A DNA stretch of 64,000 nucleotides, from contig NZ_CANLNB010000001.1 in NCBI RefSeq assembly GCF_947492455.1, positions 186,001 through 250,000 on the forward strand. Direction: 5' to 3'. The notes beneath the pieces are model-generated. The model did not search any database and was not told the DNA's origin. It saw nothing but the letters and a program-made list of their open reading frames with translations. Each line of letters begins with the position of its first letter. Positions within the stretch are counted from its first letter, which is position 1. This DNA comes from an uncultured Aliiroseovarius sp. GTDB lineage: Bacteria > Pseudomonadota > Alphaproteobacteria > Rhodobacterales > Rhodobacteraceae. Positions 16,277 through 26,859 of the stretch are shown piece by piece. The position numbers were made by a program, and so were the translations under genes.

Positions 16277-17164
16277 TTACCGCCCGCGCGCAAACCGTGG
16301 CGTCCAACTTTCAATCAGCGCCTCTTCTTCCGCCAACTCTTCGTCATCAGGATCTCCCGCAATTTGGTCGCTGGACAACACGGTCAGGGCGAAGCCATAG
16401 CTACCCAAGCCAACGACCTCCTCGTCCAAGGGCAGGCGGCGGGTGCAAGAGAACCAGTTTGCGAGGGTCGTCTGCCCACATTCGGTTTGACCTGAAGCAA
16501 TGTTGTTGGGCTTCCGATTGAATTCGCGCGTTAGGCTGTCTGGTAGCGGCGCGCCCTTGCGAAGAAAGGTGAGCTTGTCGAGCTTCTTGAAGCTATCGGA
16601 CAGGAATGCGTAGGCGACTTTGTCACCGGAACTGACAATTACCGCCATCGGATAATCACAACACTCTGCTGCTCTGATTGCCGAGGCCGTCAGCGAGCAC
16701 TCCGCGCGGTCGCCCAAATTGATGATTGCATCAAGGCCGGCGCGGCTTGTACCGATGACGTTTGAAACCAGCCGAGACGGCATCAAAAGGCCAGATGCAA
16801 AGTGGTCGGCCTCCAACTCTATAGAACTCGAACCCTCGGAGAACCCGGCCTTCGAAATGTGAATGGGCGCTGTTTTTTGTATCTCTTCGGGGTGCCCGTC
16901 AAGAAAGTAGTGCCCGAGTTCATGGGCGACCGTAAACCTACGAAAACCGTCGCTGTCAATATTGGTGGCGTAGAAGATGCCAACGTCGTTGCCGTAAAAG
17001 ATGATCCCGCCACTTACCCCGACTTGGTCAGGCGGCTTTGGCTCAACCATGATGTCTTCGGCCTCCGCAATCGCAAATGGGTCAACCGGGAAGCAGTCAA
17101 ACCCCATCTCTTTGGCCTTCAGCTCGCCCTGACGTCGCGCCATCATGAGGCGGAACTTACTCAT
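16277..17164 (-). CDS. capP: ImmA/IrrE-family metallopeptidase, CapP-like
   Basis: Zinc peptidase of 295 residues with the HEXXH motif at 81-85 (VAHELGHYF) and a downstream Glu in ELEADHFASGLLMP that completes the metal site; the C-terminal half is a sensor-like domain. The start overlaps the stop of the helix-turn-helix gene upstream by four bases. In CapH/CapP-controlled CBASS the peptidase cleaves the CapH repressor when DNA damage or single-stranded DNA is sensed, de-repressing the defence operon. The same divergent layout is seen here beside a CBASS operon, so this role is the best inference. A general XRE/ImmA mobile-element switch is the alternative. Confidence 0.85.
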   Translation of the reverse strand: MSKFRLMMARRQGELKAKEMGFDCFPVDPFAIAEAEDIMVEPKPPDQVGVSGGIIFYGNDVGIFYATNIDSDGFRRFTVAHELGHYFLDGHPEEIQKTAPIHISKAGFSEGSSSIELEADHFASGLLMPSRLVSNVIGTSRAGLDAIINLGDRAECSLTASAIRAAECCDYPMAVIVSSGDKVAYAFLSDSFKKLDKLTFLRKGAPLPDSLTREFNRKPNNIASGQTECGQTTLANWFSCTRRLPLDEEVVGLGSYGFALTVLSSDQIAGDPDDEELAEEEALIESWTPRFARGR

Positions 17165-17496
17165 CTCTCCGCTTTCTTTTGGTTCATCAAGTCAATCATC
17201 ATTTGGATGTGCTCTCTGTCTCCGTCAGATAGGTTTTCTTCCCCTCGGAACGCTGTTGTTGCATGGCTCATTTCAGCGGTTCGGCCGAGCAGGTAATCCG
17301 AAGTTACATTTAACGCTTTTGCAAGAGCCCGGATATTTTGGAAAGATGGCTTTCGCCGCCCCTTTTCAAAATGACCAATAGCAGATGGTTGCAGGCGCGT
17401 TTTTGCGGCCAACTCTGTCTGATTAAGTTTCCTGTTCTCTCTGGCTCGACGTAATCTTTCGCCGAATCCTCCCGTTTCGTCTGCTAAATTTGACAT
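17161..17496 (-). CDS. capH: XRE-type helix-turn-helix repressor, CapH-like
   Basis: Small DNA-binding protein of about 111 residues with a Cro/C1-type helix-turn-helix at residues 12-66 (LNQTELAAKTRLQPSAIGHFEKG) and a short charged C-terminal tail. The ATG at 17496 has an AAGGG site 4 bases upstream; a longer frame from 17574 would run through the presumed operator and is not preferred. It is divergent from the CD-NTase gene, and three copies of a TCGTAGGAT-like site lie between them. It probably represses the CBASS operon and itself until the neighbouring peptidase cuts it. Confidence 0.85.
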   Translation of the reverse strand: MSNLADETGGFGERLRRARENRKLNQTELAAKTRLQPSAIGHFEKGRRKPSFQNIRALAKALNVTSDYLLGRTAEMSHATTAFRGEENLSDGDREHIQMMIDLMNQKKAER

Positions 17497-17521
17497 GACG
17501 CCCTTGGCTGTGTTACTATGA

Positions 17522-17614
17522 CGATATCGTAGGATTTCTGCCGCTTGCTCGCGGCTTTTTCTTTCGCGAAGCATCCTACGAAAACGTCAATAATTGTAAG
17601 ACAGATCGTAGAAT
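17522..17614. promoter_or_regulatory. Three TCGTAG(G/A)AT boxes between capH and the CBASS operon
   Basis: TCGTAGGAT at 17527-17535, its reverse complement ATCCTACGA at 17573-17581, and TCGTAGAAT at 17606-17614. The first box is fused to a CGATATCG palindrome (17522-17529). The boxes flank the divergent start region of capH (17496) and the CD-NTase gene (17642) and are the obvious operators for the XRE-type repressor. Confidence 0.6.
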
Positions 17615-17641
17615 CCGTCAAGACTGAGGGGGCAGAAGGAC

Positions 17642-18973
17642 ATGAATGTAAGAACGAACTTTGAAAACTACGCGCGCAGCCTGGACATTGATCCTGTTGA
17701 AGCTGCGCTCATGGATGTGGCCCGTGCGATCCAAATCACACTGACAATGCATCGTGAAGCGGAAAGCCATTATCGCGGACTGGCAAACCACGTAGACCGG
17801 CCCGGCAGCCCGTTTGAAGACCTTGTCGACGAGATCTACGCATCCGGCAGTTTTGCCATTCACGCACCGACGCGATCACGTTTGAAGCAGGACCAACATG
17901 ATGTCGACGCGGTCATCGAATTGAGCGTGCTGCCGGGTAGTGACCCTGAATGGATACTTGCCACACTCTACAAGGCAATCAAAGGCGACCCGGGCAGTAA
18001 GTATTACGACTATCTAATTGAGAAGAACAGCCGCTGCGTGACAGTAACTTACCCGGACGGCGTGACAGTGGACCTCATGCCGGTTGTCCGTTTGGCAGGT
18101 ACGCCGGAGCGGGTTGCGAACCTCTTTCACCACAAGCCAGAAACAGGCACGCAATACCACAAGGAGGTAAATCCCAAGGGGTTTGCCGATCATTTCAACA
18201 GACAGATCGAAACCAGTCAGATTTTCCAGGATCGCTTTAACGCGCGCCGTTTTCTCGTCGACGGCGAAACCTATGAGACCATGGCGAAGCGCATGGCATC
18301 TGATGGCAGCATGATCAAGGCTGACACTCAGCCGATGCCGATCCATGTGCCACTCGACCAGAAATCTCCACGTGTTGTCGCCCTGCAATTGATCAAGCGA
18401 TTTCGCGACAAACGCTTCCGCAAACATGATGATCACCGCGGAAAACGGAAACCACCCTCGATCATCATGGCGGCGATCGCGCTGGAAGCCGGGCCAGTGA
18501 AGGACAACCTTGTGGACGAGGTCATTTCCTTGGCCACACGCATGCGCCGCCGAATTCAGGACGCTGAAAGCTGCCTTCGGTTGTTGGAAGTGCACAATCC
18601 GGCTCATACGCCTGATGTTTTCACCGATCGCTGGCCTGAACAACGGAGCGACCAGCAACTCTGGGCGCGCGACCTCCAGATACTGATAGACCGTCTGAAA
18701 ACCCTACAGCGCGTGGGCTTTGATCCCGCGGTTATCCAGTCAACCTTTGACGATCTCTTCGGCGAAAAAGCCGGTGAAGCGGCCCTGCGCGCATATCATC
18801 AGGCGCGTGTGGCTCAGCTTGAACACGGCGCACTTGTAATGAAACCGGGTGGAGAGTTTAAGCCTGCAGCACCGGCCCTGGGTGCCGGCGTAGGCGCGGC
18901 AAGCGGCCTCATTACACCCGCCCGTGCCAATACCAACATGGGGGGCGTGGTACCCGATGATAACTGTTGGTGA
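17642..18973 (+). CDS. CBASS CD-NTase (cyclic oligonucleotide synthase)
   Basis: Nucleotidyltransferase of the cGAS/DncV-like group, 443 residues, which makes a cyclic nucleotide signal on phage infection. The NTase signature is GSF at 69-71, Asp87 and Asp89 (DQHDVDA), and a third metal ligand Asp144 (VTVDLMPVV); all three carboxylates are intact. A helical OAS1_C-like region follows. The C-terminal tail is Gly/Ala-rich and flexible, ending in VVPDDNCW, which is the part that E2-type proteins act on in type II CBASS. The ATG is preceded by AGAAGGAC. The gene overlaps the E2-like gene by 17 bases. The product nucleotide cannot be predicted reliably; patatin effectors are often paired with cGAMP-type signals. 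Confidence 0.9.
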   Translation: MNVRTNFENYARSLDIDPVEAALMDVARAIQITLTMHREAESHYRGLANHVDRPGSPFEDLVDEIYASGSFAIHAPTRSRLKQDQHDVDAVIELSVLPGSDPEWILATLYKAIKGDPGSKYYDYLIEKNSRCVTVTYPDGVTVDLMPVVRLAGTPERVANLFHHKPETGTQYHKEVNPKGFADHFNRQIETSQIFQDRFNARRFLVDGETYETMAKRMASDGSMIKADTQPMPIHVPLDQKSPRVVALQLIKRFRDKRFRKHDDHRGKRKPPSIIMAAIALEAGPVKDNLVDEVISLATRMRRRIQDAESCLRLLEVHNPAHTPDVFTDRWPEQRSDQQLWARDLQILIDRLKTLQRVGFDPAVIQSTFDDLFGEKAGEAALRAYHQARVAQLEHGALVMKPGGEFKPAAPALGAGVGAASGLITPARANTNMGGVVPDDNCW

Positions 18974-19502
18974 TCAAATTGCAGATATGCGCTCGGTCCT
19001 ACCGGACTGGTCATGTGATCGGCCCGACAAGCGGACTGCCGTTTGGCATGGCATGCTCACGCCCCATACGACAGCCTATCGGTTGCGTATAGAATATACC
19101 GAACCTCTTTTGCCCGAGGGACGGTCAAACCTCTACGTTCAGCCTCTGGTCGAGGTGCTGAGTCCACCGCTGACGCGACGCTTTGGAAATGTCGAAGGCT
19201 ATCTCCCCCATGTTTACATCGCGCATCCGCGAACCCTGCGGGCTGGCCCATTCCTTTGCCTCTTCGATGATGGGGCCAAGGAATGGACGCCGGAGGATCG
19301 CATCAGCGATACCACCATCCCTTGGGCGTCAAACTGGCTCAGTTGCTACGAATGCTGGGTGTTAACAGGCAAATGGTTCGGCACGGGCAAGCACATCAGA
19401 TCAGAAACAGACAGCCGCGACCCCGTTGCGGCAGCATTGGAACGCTATCATGGATCAACCTCAAACGCGGCGCTCACACGGAACGATTTTTCATCGGCGT
19501 GA
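18957..19502 (+). CDS. Stand-alone bacterial E2-like protein of type II-short CBASS
   Basis: About 181 residues. The sequence carries the prokaryotic E2 signature used in CBASS: HVY at 85-87, a catalytic-type Cys101 in PFLCLF, then W110 and the block TIPWASNWL followed by YECW and TGKW. No E1 or JAB-domain gene is present, which defines the short form of type II CBASS, where the E2-like protein alone modifies or activates the CD-NTase through its C-terminus. The start is uncertain: ATG at 18957 overlaps the CD-NTase end, and ATG at 18987 is possible. The gene overlaps the patatin gene by 53 bases, so the three are coupled. Confidence 0.8.
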   Translation: MITVGDQIADMRSVLPDWSCDRPDKRTAVWHGMLTPHTTAYRLRIEYTEPLLPEGRSNLYVQPLVEVLSPPLTRRFGNVEGYLPHVYIAHPRTLRAGPFLCLFDDGAKEWTPEDRISDTTIPWASNWLSCYECWVLTGKWFGTGKHIRSETDSRDPVAAALERYHGSTSNAALTRNDFSSA

Positions 19503-20511
19503 ACAGCTCGAATGGACAGCAGACACCTTCCGCATCCTGTCGATCGACGGAGGCGGAATTAAGGGGATTTTACCTGCCGCCGTCTTGGCAGAGTGTGAGC
19601 GGCGATTTTTGAGAGGAGGATCCGCATCAGCCTATTTCGATTTGCTGGCTGGCACGTCGACTGGCGGCATAATTGCGCTTGGTCTGAGCGCAGGCATGCG
19701 TGCGGCGGAGGTTCTCGACATTTACCTGACCCATGGCGGGAAGATTTTTCCAAAAGGATGGGAACCGCCATTCGCTTTAGGCCGGGCGGCAAAGTCCATC
19801 TGTGGATTCGCGCGCAACATGGCCGTCTACCGCTATGACCGAGAGCCCCTTGAACGTGCCCTTAGAGACTGCTTCGGAAACAGAACTCTTGGGACCGTGG
19901 ATCGGCGATTGAACATTCCAACCTTTGATGGGTTCAACGAGGTCACCGTCCTAAAGACTCCGCATCACCCTGATTTTCGCCTGGACTGGCAGGAGGAGAT
20001 CGTGATGGCCGCCCTCGCGACCTCCGCAGCGCCTACTTTCTTTTCGACTTACCGAAACGGCACGCGTCACTTTGCCGATGGCGGTGTTTGGACAAACAAT
20101 CCAGCCATGGTCGCGCTGGTTGATGCACTTTCGTGCTTCGATCTCGACCGGCATACTGTCGACATTCTCTCTCTTGGATGCGGCGAGCAGGACCTGCGCA
20201 TGTCGGACTGGCAAATTAAGTGGGGCGGAATGTTTCACTGGCGCACGATCATCGAGACGGCCATGCACCTTCAAAGCCAAAATGCTCTGGGTCAGGCCGG
20301 CCTGCTGATCGGGCGCGAAAGGCTGCTGCGGGTTACAACTGCACCTTCATTAGCGCCGATTGACATGGACGACTTTGAAAGAGCACGTGATGAGCTTCCT
20401 ACTCAAGCCAGGCGGCTCGTCGAAGAAAATGCAGAGCGCCTTGAGATGTTTTTCGATGCAGAAAGAGCACCTGTAACTTTCTATCATGGTGAGCATACCG
20501 CCGAACCTTGA
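19450..20511 (+). CDS. capV: Patatin-like phospholipase, CBASS effector (CapV-type)
   Basis: Effector of 353 residues that, when bound by the cyclic nucleotide, degrades membrane phospholipids and kills the infected cell. The patatin features are complete: the oxyanion-hole loop DGGGIKG at 33-39, nucleophile Ser70 in GTSTG, and the dyad Asp210 in FADGG. The ATG at 19450 lies inside the end of the E2-like gene; a TTG at 19426 is less likely. It is the last gene of the CBASS operon. Confidence 0.9.
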   Translation: MDQPQTRRSHGTIFHRREQLEWTADTFRILSIDGGGIKGILPAAVLAECERRFLRGGSASAYFDLLAGTSTGGIIALGLSAGMRAAEVLDIYLTHGGKIFPKGWEPPFALGRAAKSICGFARNMAVYRYDREPLERALRDCFGNRTLGTVDRRLNIPTFDGFNEVTVLKTPHHPDFRLDWQEEIVMAALATSAAPTFFSTYRNGTRHFADGGVWTNNPAMVALVDALSCFDLDRHTVDILSLGCGEQDLRMSDWQIKWGGMFHWRTIIETAMHLQSQNALGQAGLLIGRERLLRVTTAPSLAPIDMDDFERARDELPTQARRLVEENAERLEMFFDAERAPVTFYHGEHTAEP

Positions 20512-20911
20512 TTGAAAAGAGTCAGTTCATTTGGACGGCATACTCGAAAGGCACCTCAATGTCTGCCTCAGGCAGGCTGCACCGCAGCAAAAACGCGCCC
20601 GACATACGGCCACTATGGGCGTAGGTGCAATCTGGACCATAATCCGCTAATTGCAAGAATAGGAGATCTGACGCCAATTTGAAATTCAATCAAAGAAAGT
20701 CTGATCGTGGATATTACAATTTAAGGAAGATAATTAGCCGCGCCAAAAAGGCTGATATCCGCTTTCGACAAATCTGCATATTTTGGCGAATTTCAGGGCA
20801 CCGTTCTTTGCCTATCCAGAAACTCGCCAAAATTCAGCAAAACGAACTACTTTGGGTGTCTCGCGAAAACTTATGGGCATCGCGAACGATTATGGGGAAT
20901 CCTACAAGCGA
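20512..20911. other. Gene-free region between CBASS and gyrB, rich in repeats (candidate transposon end)
   Basis: No gene seen in 400 bases. CGCCAA boxes occur at 20672, 20741 and 20825, and reversed (TTGGCG) at 20783. The last two boxes form a 10-bp inverted repeat, ATTTTGGCGA / TCGCCAAAAT (20780-20789, 20824-20833). Two 19-bp tandem repeats follow (20861-20898), and the sequence CCTACA ends at 20906, five bases before the gyrB stop codon. Arrays of repeats ending in ACA are what a Tn7-like right end looks like. The part from 20512 to about 20660 shows nothing recognisable. Confidence 0.5.
20861..20898. repeat. Two tandem 19-bp repeats next to the gyrB 3' end
   Basis: TCGCGAAAACTTATGGGCA (20861-20879) is followed directly by TCGCGAACGATTATGGGGA (20880-20898); 14 of 19 positions are identical. 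A degenerate third copy may precede them near 20841-20860. Size, tandem layout and nearness to a terminal ACA fit transposase (TnsB-type) binding sites. Confidence 0.6.
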
Positions 20912-23428
<2,517 letters not shown>

Positions 23429-24049
23429 CTAGACGAACGGGATCGCCAATCCGACCAGAACAAGAAGGCCTCCAGCGGCGTAATTCATCCGTGTCAGCGC
23501 CCGTTCTGACGACAAAAGAGCGCGCGCGCGATCGACGAAATAGGCCAGCATCAGGTTGCCCACCAAAGGGACGATAAAGGACGCCACGGCGATGGCCGTG
23601 ATGTCCGCTGCTGTCAGGCGCGAGAGGTCGAAGAACCCCGGAAGCACGCCCATGTAGAACAAGATCGCCTTGGGGTTTGACAGGATCACGATCAGCCCCG
23701 CCACGAACCCGGCATACATGCCGGGGCGCGTCAGGCGGCTATCCCCCGTCACCTTGTGGCCTGCCGACCGGATGATCGTCACACCCAGCCAAAGGAAGAA
23801 CAGCGCCGCCACGATGCGCAGCACCAACATGCCGCCCTCGACACTCGAGGCAACCCAGCCCATGCCCAGCGCGGCGAGGATCGACCAGAAGATGTCGCCA
23901 ACCGCGACCCCCAACGTCAGAGGCCACGCCTGCGTAAAGCCCCCAGCCAACACACGTGCGACCAGCGCCACCCAGACGGGCCCCGGCGTCAGGAACAGAA
24001 TGAACAGGCCGAAGATGTAGAAGCCCAGTTCGGCAGGCGAGATTGTCAT
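23429..24049 (-). CDS. LysE/RhtB-family transporter
   Basis: Predicted amino-acid or metabolite exporter of 206 residues with about six membrane helices. Family marks include FLTPGPVWVALVARVLAGG near the N-terminus and the NPKAILFYMGVLPGF block after the third helix. The ATG at 24049 overlaps the stop of the VOC gene as ATGA, so the earlier in-frame start at 24148 is rejected. The substrate cannot be stated. Confidence 0.88.
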   Translation of the reverse strand: MTISPAELGFYIFGLFILFLTPGPVWVALVARVLAGGFTQAWPLTLGVAVGDIFWSILAALGMGWVASSVEGGMLVLRIVAALFFLWLGVTIIRSAGHKVTGDSRLTRPGMYAGFVAGLIVILSNPKAILFYMGVLPGFFDLSRLTAADITAIAVASFIVPLVGNLMLAYFVDRARALLSSERALTRMNYAAGGLLVLVGLAIPFV

Positions 24050-24462
24050 GTCAGGTGACCATCCTCGTCCATCTCCCAGAACGGGTTCATGGCATATTCC
24101 CAAAGGTGCCCGTCCGGGTCGGCGATGTAGCCTGAGTACCCGCCCCAAAAGACCTTCTCCGGGCGCGCGATTTCGGACGCACCGGCGGCAAGCGCCTTGT
24201 CAAAGGCCGCGTCGACATCTGCTTCAGTCGGGAAACACTGCGCAAGGGTCATCGCTCCGGTCTTCAGCTCTTCGATCGGTTTGCGCGTGTCTTTGGCCAG
24301 CCCCTCCAGCGTATAGAACCCGAACTTCATACCGTTCATGTCGTAGAACACGACTTCGTCCTGTACGTTCGACGGCTCCCACCCGATCGCTTCATAGAAC
24401 GCGCGGGCGCGGTTCAGGTCTTTGACGCCCAAAGTGATCAGAGTCACGCGATTGGTTTTCAT
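24046..24462 (-). CDS. VOC-family (glyoxalase/bleomycin resistance-like) protein
   Basis: Small protein of 138 residues with the paired beta-alpha-beta-beta-beta modules of the vicinal oxygen chelate fold: VTLITLGVKDLNRARAFYE at the start and GYIADPDGHLWEYAMNPFW at the end, including the metal-ligand-type Glu in LWEYA. The start overlaps the recF stop and the stop overlaps the LysE-type gene start, so it is coupled to both. A lyase, dioxygenase or binding role is possible; the ligand is unknown. Confidence 0.88.
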   Translation of the reverse strand: MKTNRVTLITLGVKDLNRARAFYEAIGWEPSNVQDEVVFYDMNGMKFGFYTLEGLAKDTRKPIEELKTGAMTLAQCFPTEADVDAAFDKALAAGASEIARPEKVFWGGYSGYIADPDGHLWEYAMNPFWEMDEDGHLT

Positions 24463-25568
24463 GGTGTCACCTCTTTGACTTCCGACACGCCGTCGGTCTC
24501 GGTCACTTCAAAATGCGCGGCGCGGTCGCCGAGTTCCTCGAACAATTCTGGCCCCGTCCCGGTCATGAAGGCCTGTGCGCCCAAGGCGCAGATTTCATCA
24601 TACAGCGCCGCACGTCGACCCGCATCCAGATGCGCGGCAACCTCGTCCAGCAAAAGGATCGGAGGCGCTCCGAAATCCCGCGCCAGCGCACGGCCATTGG
24701 CAAGGATCAGGGACACCAAAAGCGCCTTTTGTTCGCCAGTCGAGCAATCCCGCGCCGCAACGCCCTTCGCCGCATAGACCGCGCCAAGATCCGTCCGATG
24801 CGGTCCAACCAAGGAGCGCCCCGCCAAAAGGTCCCGCGACCGGCTTTCCGCAAAGGCCTGCGCCAGATCGCTTTCGTCATCCGGCAAGCTGCTGTCATCC
24901 ACCTGCACCAGAGACAAGTCCGCCACGGGAAAGGCGGTTTCGGCCATGCCTTGCGCCTCTTGCAGTTGGTCCAGACAATAGGCGCGGTTTGCGATGATCC
25001 GCGTTCCGGCCTGCGCCATCTGCGCCTCAAGCGCACCGTACCAATGGGCGTCCCGCTGCCCATCTTTCAGCAGCCGATTGCGTTCGCGCATCGCCTTTTC
25101 ATAGGTCAGAACTGCATCTGCGTGGCTGGGCTCAAAGCTCATCGTCATGCGGTCGAGAAACCGCCGACGGCCTTCCGCACCCTCGACCCAAAGACGGTCC
25201 ATCACCGGAACCAGCCAGACAATCCGTGCAATCCGGCCCAGCGCAACCTGTGCCGCAGTCTTTCCGTCGATCTTCACCTGTCGCGACGCTCCCGCCTCGC
25301 ACCAAGTCTCAACCTCGTGCATCTGATGCAGGCTTTGCAACACGGCCGAGATCTTCCACCCCACTGCTTCGGGCTTTCGGATCATCTCGTCCAGCGCGGC
25401 ACGGCGCAGCCCCCGTCCGGGGGACAGCATGGACACCGCCTCAAGAATATTGGTCTTCCCCGCCCCGTTGCGCCCATGAATCGCAACAGGCCGCCCGTCC
25501 AAGGACAAGCGTGCCAGTTTGTGGCTACGAAAATGGCTGAGTGTCAGCTCGCGAAGGGCGAGTGTCAT
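24459..25568 (-). CDS. recF: DNA replication/repair protein RecF
   Basis: SMC-like ATPase of 369 residues that helps load RecA at gapped DNA. Walker A is GRNGAGKT at 32-39, the signature region is STGEQKALLVSLILA, and Walker B is PILLLDEVAAHLD. The start is the ATG five bases after AAGGAGG; a GTG directly before it is less well spaced. It lies 36 bases after dnaN on the same strand, in the usual dnaA-dnaN-recF order. Confidence 0.95.
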   Translation of the reverse strand: MTLALRELTLSHFRSHKLARLSLDGRPVAIHGRNGAGKTNILEAVSMLSPGRGLRRAALDEMIRKPEAVGWKISAVLQSLHQMHEVETWCEAGASRQVKIDGKTAAQVALGRIARIVWLVPVMDRLWVEGAEGRRRFLDRMTMSFEPSHADAVLTYEKAMRERNRLLKDGQRDAHWYGALEAQMAQAGTRIIANRAYCLDQLQEAQGMAETAFPVADLSLVQVDDSSLPDDESDLAQAFAESRSRDLLAGRSLVGPHRTDLGAVYAAKGVAARDCSTGEQKALLVSLILANGRALARDFGAPPILLLDEVAAHLDAGRRAALYDEICALGAQAFMTGTGPELFEELGDRAAHFEVTETDGVSEVKEVTP

Positions 25569-25604
25569 CACGCCCTCCTTTTCAACGCTTCAAAGACCCG
25601 CAGG

Positions 25605-26723
25605 TCACACGCGCATCGGCATGACGACGTAAACGGCGCTGGTGTCATTGCCTTCACGCATCAGGGTCGGATCGCCCGACGAATTGAACATGAAGACGGC
25701 GTTTTCACGGTCCACCTGGCTGGCGATTTCCAGCAGGTATTTCGCGTTGAAGCCGATTTCCAAACGCTCGTCATTGTAAGCGACGGCCAGTTCTTCTTCA
25801 GCCGCACCCGCATCCGGGGCGTTGACCGACAGAACCAGACGGTCTTCGTCCAATTGCAGTTTCACAGCACGCGAACGTTCGCTGGACACAGTGGCCACAC
25901 GGTCCACGGCCTGCGCGAACGCGGTCGCGTCCACCTCCAACTTGCGCGTGTTGCCCGAGGGGATCACGCGGGTATAGTCGGGGAAGGTGCCGTCGATGAC
26001 TTTCGAGGTCAGGGTGATGACCGGGGTCGCAAAGCGCACTTTGGTTTCCGATACCGACACGGCGATCGTCGCATCGTCATCGTCCAGCAGCTTGCGCAGC
26101 TCGCCCACGGTTTTGCGCGGGACGATCACGCCCGGCATGTCTTCGGCACCCGGGGGCAGATCAGCGTCAATGCGCGCCAGACGGTGACCATCGGTGGCCA
26201 CAGCGCGCAGCACTTTTCCGCCATCCGCGTCGGCGACATGCAGATACACACCGTTCAGATAATACCGCGTCTCTTCCGTCGAGATTGCGAATTTCGATTT
26301 GTCGAACAGGCGGCGCAGAACCGGCGCAGGGGCCGAGAAGTTTGCCGAATACTCGGACGACGCCATGACCGGGAAATCTTCCTTGGGCAGGGTCGCCAGC
26401 GAGAAGCTCGACCGGCCAGCCTCGACGCTCAGACGCCCGGTGGCGCCGTCATCGGTCAGCTGTACCAGCGCCCCGTCCGGCAGCTTGCGCACGATCTCGT
26501 GCAGGGTCACGGCGGATACGGTGGTCGCGCCTGCGCGTTCAACCATCGCGTCGGTCTTGTCGACGACCTCGATATCCAGGTCGGTGGCGCGGAAGGACAC
26601 GCTGTCGCCCTCGGCCTCGATCAACACGTTTGCTAGGATTGGAATGGTGTTCCGACGCTCAACAACCGATTGCGCCTGTGCCACGGCCTTCAGAAGCGCG
26701 CCGCGTTCGATACTGATCTTCAT
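25605..26723 (-). CDS. dnaN: DNA polymerase III sliding clamp (beta subunit)
   Basis: The ring-shaped processivity factor of replication, 372 residues in three similar domains. The N-terminus MKISIERGALLKAVAQAQSVVERRNTIPIL and the C-terminus ending YVVMPMRV, which forms the peptide-binding pocket, are both typical. Length is normal. It lies between dnaA and recF with no other gene in the gaps. Confidence 0.97.
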   Translation of the reverse strand: MKISIERGALLKAVAQAQSVVERRNTIPILANVLIEAEGDSVSFRATDLDIEVVDKTDAMVERAGATTVSAVTLHEIVRKLPDGALVQLTDDGATGRLSVEAGRSSFSLATLPKEDFPVMASSEYSANFSAPAPVLRRLFDKSKFAISTEETRYYLNGVYLHVADADGGKVLRAVATDGHRLARIDADLPPGAEDMPGVIVPRKTVGELRKLLDDDDATIAVSVSETKVRFATPVITLTSKVIDGTFPDYTRVIPSGNTRKLEVDATAFAQAVDRVATVSSERSRAVKLQLDEDRLVLSVNAPDAGAAEEELAVAYNDERLEIGFNAKYLLEIASQVDRENAVFMFNSSGDPTLMREGNDTSAVYVVMPMRV

Positions 26724-26859
26724 GTCCCACTCCTGACAGATACCGGGGCGGAGACCATATCAGGATCACCGCCCGGCTCAATTCTTTATTTGGAATGTCC
26801 GCTTCTTTCGTGGGCGGGTCAAGGGTTTAAGGCCCAAAACCCACCGTTTTGCCGCTGCT

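Noticed and set aside
17497-17574. Longer N-terminus of the XRE repressor
   Set aside because: It would be coded by the operator region and lacks a ribosome site; the ATG at 17496 has both a site and a normal family start.
6123-20911. CRISPR-associated transposon
   Set aside because: No repeat-spacer array and no Cas effector genes seen; TniQ is the long TnsD-like kind.
6123-20911. Prophage
   Set aside because: No terminase, capsid, tail, integrase or lysis genes; the XRE/ImmA pair is better explained as the CBASS switch.
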